Assembly (NCBI GenBank): GCA_033761835.1
Contig: JANRME010000027.1
Coordinates: 1-18,116, forward strand
Length of the DNA: 18,116 nucleotides
Direction: 5' to 3'
From: JADJNW01 sp033761835
GTDB taxonomy: Bacteria; Bacteroidota; Bacteroidia; Chitinophagales; Saprospiraceae
Shown: positions 1 to 5,729 of the stretch, one piece after another
Position numbering within the stretch: the stretch's first letter is position 1
Layout: every line of letters starts with the position of its first letter
Made by a program: the position numbers and the translations under genes
The notes under the pieces: generated by a model
Told to the model about the DNA's origin: nothing
What the model saw: the letters and a program-made list of their open reading frames with translations, nothing else
The model's database searches: none

Positions 1-74
1 TCCACGGCACTTACCCTGCCCTGGTTGGCTATCAAATAGTCCACATACAACTCGAAAGTAGCTGGAAATTTCAT
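1..74 (-). CDS. 5' fragment of a probable IS transposase (runs off the left edge)
   Basis: Reading leftward from an ATG at 72-74 gives 24 open codons to the window edge, beginning MKFPATFELYVDYLIANQG. This resembles the N-terminus of DDE transposases of IS4/IS701-like elements common in Bacteroidota, which open with an 'elYvDYL..' helix followed by an 'AT.LS' segment. The upstream leader contains GTTCTTTGACA, a word I associate with the left end of such elements. The fragment is too short to name a family, so this is an inference from the opening residues. If correct, the IS end lies between about 75 and 133, just past the stop codon of the neighbouring secreted-protein gene. It could also be an unrelated host gene. 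Confidence 0.4.
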   Translation of the reverse strand, partial: MKFPATFELYVDYLIANQGRVSAV

Positions 75-133
75 CCCTCAAAGGTCGTAACTGTCAAAGA
101 ACTTTTTTTTCCTAATTTTTCTAATGCGTAATC

Positions 134-1786
134 TCAGTTAATAAAACGACTCGACTGCATATTTCTCTCCATTTTCAACGTGAGTACGTACGTGCCTTGT
201 GGCAGCGCAGGCAAATCCCAGGTGTATTGTTGCATCCCGCGTTCGAAGGACTGTCGCAGCAGCCCCCGACCATTTATATCGCTGATATACAGTTCTCCAT
301 CACTATTGGCTTCCTTCCCCAAGGCGATATTCAGTTGACCATTCACGATGGTTGGGAAAAGGGTAATGTCTTGCGCAGATGCTTTATCCTGGAAGAGTAC
401 GGCAATGATATTGTGGAATTCTTCTTTGCCATCAAAGTCCACCTGACGCAAGCGGTAGTAGTTCACACCCGCCAAAGGCTTTTCATCTGTAAAAGTATAA
501 TCTTGCGGGGTAGTCGAGTTGCCACCCGTTTTACTCAATACCTGCTGCAAAGCTTCAAAACGCTTGCCATCCTTGCTGCGCTGCACTTCCATATAAGCAT
601 TGTTCTGCTCGGTCGCGGTGCGCCAGTGTAGTACGATACTATTGCCAAGGCGCTTGCCAGCGAAGGAAAGGAGTTCGATAGGGAAAGTACCATTATTATT
701 AAAAATACTTCCCATAGCTTGATTGAAAGTACCGCCTTGATTGATCGTACCGATGAAATTATTATTCAAAATTGCATTATTATTGATAATACCGCTGGAA
801 TTATTATGGAGTGTACCATTATTATCAAATAGGTCAGTTCCATCATTGCCATTGGTTAATATACCACTATTATCGAATGTCCCATTATTAATAAAATCAT
901 TCGTATTTGTTACAGTGCCAGTATTATTAAAATCGCCATCATTTGTTGTCGTGCCATCCGATGTAATAGAACCGCTATTATTGATTGTTCCTGTATTGTT
1001 CAATTCATCTGTATCATTTGATCCCGCATTAAACGTACCCTCATTATTAATTGTACCACCGGAATTATTAAACATATCATTATTGATAAGTTCTCCGCCG
1101 ACCTCATTATTTATTTGTCCACCCGTATTATTATTGATTGTTCCATTGGATATTATATCATTGGTATTATTGATTGTGCCTGTATTGGTCAATTGATCTC
1201 CTGAGCCTGTAGCTGCATTAAATGTACCTGCATTATCAATTGTGCCACCATTGGTCATAGTATTATTATTATTAAATGTACCCATTGCAGTAATGGTAAT
1301 CGCACCATCGGAGTCGAGCGTTCCACTATTGTTTACTGTACCACTATTATTGATAGCGCCATTATTATCGAAGGTACTTCCTGTCCCATTATTCAAGCTA
1401 GCACCAGATGCGATATTAATAATTGCGTTAACGTTATTGTCAGCATCATTATTGATGACAAAATCTTGCGCGTTCACATTCAAAGTACCATTATTAGTAA
1501 ATGTTCCATTAATCGTTACATCGCTCGTTGTAGTCAACGTGCCCGTTGCGCCAATTGTAAGGGATGCGCCATTATTTATGATAATACTTGTAGTTAGAGT
1601 ACAATTTCCATCAATTATAATGATATCAGGACTCATAAGTGGCTGAGGAGGTACACCATTATCCCATCTTGCTGGATCGCTCCAATCTCCAGTACCTGTG
1701 AAGGTATAAGTTGTAGCAAAGAGGGTAGAGCCTGTAAACAAAATGGTCAGGAAACAGGCTATGGTTAGAATCGTCTTTTTCATCAT
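134..1786 (-). CDS. Secreted Asn/Gly/Thr-rich repeat protein with T9SS C-terminal sorting domain
   Basis: This is a probable cell-surface or released protein exported by Sec and then by the type IX system. The chosen start is the first of two adjacent Met codons, because they open a clear signal peptide (MMKKTILTIACFLTILFTGS, cleavage probably after LFA). Upstream in-frame starts, up to 1843, only lengthen the n-region. A short 'GDWSDPARWDNGVPP' segment, typical of Bacteroidota surface proteins, comes next. About 300 residues then follow built from hexapeptides such as NNSGTI and NNGTFN, which would suit a beta-helix or beta-solenoid. A higher-order repeat with a 63-residue (189-base) offset is visible. 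The last 183 residues start at FPIELLSF, carry a YYRLRQVDFDG segment, and end in a type A sorting domain (LFPTIVNGQLNI ... LPQGTYVLTLKM). The ligand is unknown; an adhesin or matrix role is only a guess. Open frames on the other strand here are artefacts of the repeats. Confidence 0.85.
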   Translation of the reverse strand: MMKKTILTIACFLTILFTGSTLFATTYTFTGTGDWSDPARWDNGVPPQPLMSPDIIIIDGNCTLTTSIIINNGASLTIGATGTLTTTSDVTINGTFTNNGTLNVNAQDFVINNDADNNVNAIINIASGASLNNGTGSTFDNNGAINNSGTVNNSGTLDSDGAITITAMGTFNNNNTMTNGGTIDNAGTFNAATGSGDQLTNTGTINNTNDIISNGTINNNTGGQINNEVGGELINNDMFNNSGGTINNEGTFNAGSNDTDELNNTGTINNSGSITSDGTTTNDGDFNNTGTVTNTNDFINNGTFDNSGILTNGNDGTDLFDNNGTLHNNSSGIINNNAILNNNFIGTINQGGTFNQAMGSIFNNNGTFPIELLSFAGKRLGNSIVLHWRTATEQNNAYMEVQRSKDGKRFEALQQVLSKTGGNSTTPQDYTFTDEKPLAGVNYYRLRQVDFDGKEEFHNIIAVLFQDKASAQDITLFPTIVNGQLNIALGKEANSDGELYISDINGRGLLRQSFERGMQQYTWDLPALPQGTYVLTLKMERNMQSSRFIN

Positions 1787-1976
1787 TAATGTCGGTTTTT
1801 GTAGCATTGTTATTGTGGTTATTGATTTTATCGACTTTACCAATAAGCGCGTAGTATTATGCTCATAAATAATGGCATAACCGAGGTCGTGTTATCGTAA
1901 GATTTGTAAAAAAGTAGGAGAGGGTAGTTTTTCTCCTGTTTATTTAATCTGGGTTTCTTCTATAACAAATGATTCA

Positions 1977-2007
1977 CAAAAATACATTCTTTCATCCATG
2001 TGGACAA
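1977..2007 (-). promoter_or_regulatory. Candidate Bacteroidota promoter (-33/-7) for the secreted repeat protein
   Basis: On the minus strand, TATTTTTG (1977-1984) fits the Bacteroidota -7 consensus TAnnTTTG exactly. A TTG (2005-2007) lies 20 bases upstream, within the usual 19-21-base spacing of the -33 element. Transcription would start near 1970, leaving an untranslated leader of roughly 180 bases before the start codon at 1786. The leader contains a weak hairpin (AGGAGA 1916-1921 with TCTCCT 1932-1937). This is a consensus match only, and such short elements also arise by chance in AT-rich DNA. Confidence 0.35.
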
Positions 2008-2062
2008 GGGATTCTTTTATTTGTTGACGGAAGGCGTATAGGGATATAGGTGTATAGGCATT

Positions 2063-2102
2063 AGGCTTAAAGATGTATAGGCTTAAAGATGTATAGGCTT
2101 TT
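2063..2102. repeat. 16-base tandem repeat, 2.5 copies
   Basis: AGGCTTAAAGATGTAT occurs twice without a gap (2063-2078 and 2079-2094), and a third copy begins at 2095 (AGGCTT). Upstream, 2035-2060 carries related TATAGG words. The 65-codon minus-strand frame across this stretch (1940-2137) has no recognisable product and is best read as a by-product of the repeats. Confidence 0.8.
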
Positions 2103-2131
2103 GGTGATGACTTGGAAATTGGAAATTTTGT

Positions 2132-2425
2132 GAGCAAGTTTTTAGCTGATATGAATTAGTTTTAAGCTACTACAAAGTAGTATTTTGCTAATGAGAATTA
2201 GCTTTGAGCTACTAAGGATTAGCTTTTTGCTCGTATAAATTAGCTTTTTTCTAAAAGAAATTAGCTCTGAGCTATAATAGATTAGCTTTTAACTCTTATG
2301 AAGTAGCATTTTGCTCATGAGAGTTAGCTCTCAGTTGCTATGAATTAGCTTTTTGCTCGTACAAAGCAGCATTTTGCTCATGGGAATTAGCTTTTAGCTT
2401 ATAGATAGTAGCTTAGAACTTCTTT
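2132..2425. repeat. Tandem array of 14 diverged units with an exact 21-base period
   Basis: Units start at 2132, 2153, 2174, 2195 and so on to 2405, with no insertions or deletions between them, giving 14 x 21 = 294 bases. The core is TTAGCTTTTNGCT followed by a variable A/T-rich tail. Many units contain the near-palindrome TAGCTNNNAGCTA. A second unit type with core AGCATTTTGCTCATG recurs as units 3, 9 and 12 (2174, 2300, 2363), so the units are not random variants. All plus frames are interrupted. The minus frame in phase with the repeat would encode heptads like YEQKANS, but stop codons fall at heptad positions 1-2 in many units. The array lies between two divergent genes. Function is unknown. 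Confidence 0.85.
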
Positions 2426-2458
2426 TTTGTAAGCGATGGCTTATTTAGAAAAGAATGA

Positions 2459-2466
2459 TACTTTTG
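2459..2466 (+). promoter_or_regulatory. Possible -7 element upstream of the nicotinamidase homologue
   Basis: TACTTTTG matches TAnnTTTG exactly, 77 bases before the ATG at 2543. No TTG sits 19-21 bases upstream; the nearest is 29 bases away. It therefore lacks a proper -33 partner and is a weak candidate. Confidence 0.2.
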
Positions 2467-2531
2467 GTGGGAGGCTGGGAGATGGGGTGACTTGGAGATA
2501 AGGAGACGGGGAGACTGGGTGATTAGGTGAA
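2467..2531. repeat. G-rich repeat with about 9-base period, upstream copy
   Basis: Purine-rich words such as GGGAGATGG, GGTGACTTG, GGAGACTGG and GTGATTAGG follow each other with a period of about 9 bases. The same word family reappears directly after the stop codon of the downstream gene (3046-3080), so that gene is bracketed by the repeat on both sides in the same orientation. Confidence 0.7.
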
Positions 2532-2542
2532 ATTTTAAGGAT

Positions 2543-3049
2543 ATGCGAGCTTTATTAGTAATTAATTTTCAGATTGATTTTTTTCAGGGGGGTGTGGTTG
2601 GCATCGATGCGGGTCAGGAATTGGTTGATTTTGCGAATGCCTTAATGCCTCTATACGAGCGGGTCGTAGCAGTGCGCGACTGGCATTCGGCGGCGCATCA
2701 GAGTTTTGCTTCTTCGTATCTGTGGCGTCGGCCCGGGCAGGTGATGCAGATCGATGGGCAAGCGCAATTGCTCTGGCAGATGCATTGCGTGCAGGAGAGC
2801 TTTGGCGCGGAATGGGCGATGGGACTCGATGTTTCCAGTTTTCATCATGTGGTAAATAAGGGTACGAATCCTGCTACGAATGGCTACAGCGCTTTCGCGG
2901 AGACGGATTTGGAAGATTTCTTGCGTGCAGCAGGTATTCAGGAATTGCATTTGATCGGTATGGCGCGGGAATACGATGTCGCTTATACGGCAGCGGATGC
3001 AGCGCAATTGGGATTTGTGGTAAGAGTGATAGAGGAAGGGTGCAGGTGA
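2543..3049 (+). CDS. Nicotinamidase (PncA)-like isochorismatase-fold protein lacking catalytic residues; probable pseudoenzyme
   Basis: The 168-residue product aligns along its length with PncA nicotinamidases, which convert nicotinamide to nicotinate in NAD salvage. Metal ligands are kept: D46-W-H48, H52 and H81 (in MHCVQ). The catalytic lysine is K106 in NKGTNP. However, the family's catalytic Asp in VDxQNDF is Asn here (N8, in VINFQIDF), and the nucleophilic Cys of ATDYCV is Asp (D145, in AREYDV). Hydrolysis by the normal thioester route should be impossible. The chain also stops right after IEEGCR, where active members continue for about 40 residues (GCRGVN...). The stop codon sits at the edge of a G-rich repeat. 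The gene is visibly more GC-rich than its neighbours. It may be a decaying gene, or a pseudoenzyme that binds nicotinamide or metal. The fold assignment is firm; inactivity is inferred from residues. Confidence 0.8.
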   Translation: MRALLVINFQIDFFQGGVVGIDAGQELVDFANALMPLYERVVAVRDWHSAAHQSFASSYLWRRPGQVMQIDGQAQLLWQMHCVQESFGAEWAMGLDVSSFHHVVNKGTNPATNGYSAFAETDLEDFLRAAGIQELHLIGMAREYDVAYTAADAAQLGFVVRVIEEGCR

Positions 3050-3080
3050 TGGGGTGATAGGGGGACTGGGGGATAGGGGG
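3046..3080 (+). repeat. G-rich repeat with G-quadruplex motif directly after a stop codon
   Basis: G-runs of 4, 5, 5 and 5 bases (3051-3054, 3060-3064, 3068-3072, 3076-3080) are separated by loops of 5, 3 and 3 bases, which meets the standard intramolecular G-quadruplex pattern on the coding strand. The words (GGTGATGGG, GTGATAGGG, GGACTGGGG) have the same 9-base rhythm as 2467-2531. The stop TGA at 3047-3049 overlaps the first word. After the repeat, 3081-3217 is AT-rich leader for the next gene and includes a CTTATGTG word duplication. Confidence 0.75.
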
Positions 3081-3217
3081 ATATTTTTTACCTTTCCGAT
3101 TGTCAAAATAAACAAACATGGTTCAAGATGAAATTATTTGTAAATCTTATGTGTCTTATGTGGTTAAAAAAACGGCATAGGCGCGAATGCAAATAAAATC
3201 ACTTAGAACCTTAAATT

Positions 3218-5641
3218 ATGAACTTCATGCGCAGTTTCTTGTATTTGTTTTTATTTCTTTCTCCTGTTTTTGTGTATGCACAATCCTCCGAAAAGCTTAC
3301 CATTCCTGGCTTGCAGCAGCCCGTGGAAATTATCGTGGATCGCTGGGGCATCCCGCATATCTACGCGCAAAATGAAGCGGATTTGTTCTTCGCTCAAGGT
3401 TTCTATGCTGCGCGTGATCGTATTTTCCAATTTGAACTCTGGCGTAGGCAAGCGACGGGTACAGTTGCTGAAATCCTCGGGCCGCGGGAGTTGAAGCGTG
3501 ATATGGGTGCTCGATTATTCCAGTTTCGGGGCGATATGAAAGCAGAGATGAATCATTATCATCCGAATGGGGAGTTGATTATCACCTCTTTTGTAAATGG
3601 GGTGAATGCTTATATCGAATGGACAGAAAAAGACCCAAACTTATTGCCGATTGAATTTAAGCTGTTAGGCATCAAGCCGCAGAAATGGACGCCAGAAGTG
3701 GTCGTGTCTCGCCATCAAGGCTTACTTGGTAATATCAATGAAGAATTGCAAACGGCAAGGTCTGTCGCCAAAATTGGTGTAGAAAAAGTAAAAGAATACG
3801 AATGGTTTCATCCTGGTGATCCTGATTTGACAATCGATGCCAAGATTGATACTGCTATTTTATCCAAAGATATTTTGGAATTATATTTTGCTTTTCGGCG
3901 TGGCATCACCTTTGAACCAAAGGATTTGGTCGCAGAAGTTCGCAACTCGGATGTAGAAAAGTATCGCCTGTTGGCAAAGGAGGATGAAGCCGCTTTTCAG
4001 GAAATGCTTGCTCGCGGTGCAGAGAACATAGGTAGTAATAATTGGGTGGTGAGTGGCGCTCGTACGCAAAGTGGTTATCCCATTATGGCGAATGACCCGC
4101 ATCGGGCTTTGGCTGCGCCGTCGTTGCGGTATATGTCGCATTTGGTGGCGCCGGGTTGGAATGTGATTGGTGGCGGAGAGCCTACGATTCCTGGTATTTC
4201 TATCGGTCATAATGAATATGGCGCTTGGGGTTTAACGGTTTTTGGTACAGATGCGGAGGATTTGTACATTTATAAAATCAATCCTGAAAATCCCAATCAA
4301 TACTGGTATCACGGTGCTTGGGAGGAGATGCGCATTATTAAAGAAACGATTCAAGTAAAAGGACAATCCCCTGTAACAATTGACTTAAAATACACTCGCC
4401 ATGGGCCAGTCGTCTTCACGGATACAAAAACAAATCAGACTTGCGCGGTGCGTTGTGGCTGGCTGGAAGTAGGCGGAGCGCCTTATTTGGCGAGTTTGCG
4501 CATGGATCAGGCGAAGACTTGGGAGGAGTTTCGAGAAGCTTGTAATTATAGCCATATCCCCGGTGAAAACATGATTTGGGCAGATCGACAAGGGAATATC
4601 GGTTGGCAGGCAGTAGGCATCGCTCCGATTCGCCGCAATTTCAGTGGTATGGTGCCTGTGCCAGGCGATGGTTCTTACGAATGGGATGGTTATCAGGAGA
4701 TTAAAGAACGACCACATTTATACAATCCAGTCGAGGGCTATATCGCTACGGCTAATGAAAATGTAACGCCACCAGATTATCCGCATATTCAATCTACGGT
4801 TGGTTTCTCTTGGTCAGAGCCTTTTCGGGCAGATCGAGTCAAGGAGGTATTAGGCTCAGGTCGCATTCATTCGGTAGCCGATATGGCGCAGTTGCAAACC
4901 GATTATTTGTCTATTCCTGCAAGAACCTTGATTCCGCTTTTGCGCAATTTAAAAATTAGCGATAACGAAGCTTCCGAACAAGTGCGTCAAATGCTCTTGA
5001 AATGGGATTTTCAAATGACAAAGGAATCGATAGAAGCCGCTATTTACAAAGCTTGGGAAGGACGTTTGTACAATAATGTGAAGGCACAGGTCGTACCAAA
5101 AGCTCATAATGACTTAGCTTCTGTACCCACGATGCGCATTATCGAGTGGTTGATCTTTCCCGATGGGCATTTTGGTAAAAATCCTATACAAAACAGAAAT
5201 GAGATTCTCACAAAAAGTCTCCGTGAAGCGGTTTATAATCTCGGACAAAAGTTTGGCAAAGACATGAATAAATGGCAATATGGGCAATTGGATTATAAAC
5301 ACGTACTTATCAAGCATCCCTTGAGCAATGCCGTGAAAGAAGAGGTGCGTAAAACATTAGACCTTGGCCCTGTTCCGCGTGGCGGTTATAGTTTCACGGT
5401 CAACCAAACTGGCGGTCGCGACAATCAAACCTCCGGCGCTACTTTCAGAATGATTGTGGATACAGGCGATTGGGATCAAGCATTAGGTACGAACTCTCCT
5501 GGACAAGGTGGCGACCCTAAAAATCCGCATTACCGCGATTTGTTTGATATTTGGGTGAATGACCAATATTTTCCAGTGTTTTATTCTCGTAAGAAAGTCG
5601 AGTCGGTGAAAGATGGCGTTTTATTATTGCAACCGAAGTAA
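3218..5641 (+). CDS. Exported penicillin acylase family (S45) Ntn hydrolase
   Basis: This 807-residue protein belongs to the penicillin/cephalosporin/AHL acylase family, which hydrolyses amide bonds of acylated amines after autocatalytic cleavage into alpha and beta chains. Residues 1-21 form a signal peptide (FLYLFLFLSPVFVYA before QSSEK), so it acts in the periplasm. The alpha region shows DRWGIPHIYA and the FAQGFYAARDRIFQFELWRR segment. The new beta-chain N-terminus is Ser273 in IGSNNWVVSG (codon at 4034), the expected nucleophile. Downstream are NDPHR, GHNEYGAWGLT, the RHGPV segment and the C-terminal NQTSGATFRMIVD / SPGQGGDPKNPHYRD block, so the catalytic core is complete. A second in-frame ATG at 3227 would also leave a signal peptide. 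The natural substrate is unknown; acyl-homoserine lactones, acylated peptides or amino sugars are all possible. A hairpin follows the stop. Confidence 0.92.
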   Translation: MNFMRSFLYLFLFLSPVFVYAQSSEKLTIPGLQQPVEIIVDRWGIPHIYAQNEADLFFAQGFYAARDRIFQFELWRRQATGTVAEILGPRELKRDMGARLFQFRGDMKAEMNHYHPNGELIITSFVNGVNAYIEWTEKDPNLLPIEFKLLGIKPQKWTPEVVVSRHQGLLGNINEELQTARSVAKIGVEKVKEYEWFHPGDPDLTIDAKIDTAILSKDILELYFAFRRGITFEPKDLVAEVRNSDVEKYRLLAKEDEAAFQEMLARGAENIGSNNWVVSGARTQSGYPIMANDPHRALAAPSLRYMSHLVAPGWNVIGGGEPTIPGISIGHNEYGAWGLTVFGTDAEDLYIYKINPENPNQYWYHGAWEEMRIIKETIQVKGQSPVTIDLKYTRHGPVVFTDTKTNQTCAVRCGWLEVGGAPYLASLRMDQAKTWEEFREACNYSHIPGENMIWADRQGNIGWQAVGIAPIRRNFSGMVPVPGDGSYEWDGYQEIKERPHLYNPVEGYIATANENVTPPDYPHIQSTVGFSWSEPFRADRVKEVLGSGRIHSVADMAQLQTDYLSIPARTLIPLLRNLKISDNEASEQVRQMLLKWDFQMTKESIEAAIYKAWEGRLYNNVKAQVVPKAHNDLASVPTMRIIEWLIFPDGHFGKNPIQNRNEILTKSLREAVYNLGQKFGKDMNKWQYGQLDYKHVLIKHPLSNAVKEEVRKTLDLGPVPRGGYSFTVNQTGGRDNQTSGATFRMIVDTGDWDQALGTNSPGQGGDPKNPHYRDLFDIWVNDQYFPVFYSRKKVESVKDGVLLLQPK

Positions 5642-5651
5642 ATTGGGCTAT

Positions 5652-5700
5652 AAGCAACAAGCTGCAAGCAGCGAGACCTCTTGTGGCTTGTTGCTTTATT
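5652..5700 (+). terminator. Hairpin after the acylase gene, likely terminator
   Basis: AAGCAACAAGC (5652-5662) pairs perfectly with GCTTGTTGCTT (5686-5696), and the 23-base loop contains a further small GCTGC/GCAGC hairpin. The following TTATTATAT is U-rich but not a clean U-tract. It lies 10 bases after the acylase stop and 30 before the next start, so read-through is possible. Confidence 0.5.
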
Positions 5701-5729
5701 ATATCAAATTCAAAACATAATTATTACAA

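Noticed and set aside
741..1646. Two long plus-strand frames (741-1196 and 1242-1646) rich in Val, Leu, Ile and Pro that look like membrane proteins
   Set aside because: They are antisense to the Asn/Thr-rich repeats of the T9SS protein. AAT and ACC codons read in reverse give ATT and GGT/GTA-type codons, which produces open hydrophobic frames without any family match.
1940..2137. A 65-codon minus-strand frame
   Set aside because: It runs across the 16-base tandem repeat and TATAGG words, has no recognisable domain, and its end overlaps the candidate promoter. More likely non-coding.
2132..2425. CRISPR array
   Set aside because: The 21-base units are contiguous and diverged. There are no identical repeats separated by unique spacers, and no cas gene is nearby.
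2132..2425. Plasmid-type iteron replication origin
   Set aside because: The period is suggestive, but there is no replication initiator, DnaA box cluster or partition gene, and the flanking genes look chromosomal.
2651..3119. Minus-strand frames of 154 and 81 codons opposite the nicotinamidase homologue
   Set aside because: They are shadows of a GC-rich coding gene and of the G-rich repeat (read as Pro/Ser/Ile), with no family resemblance.
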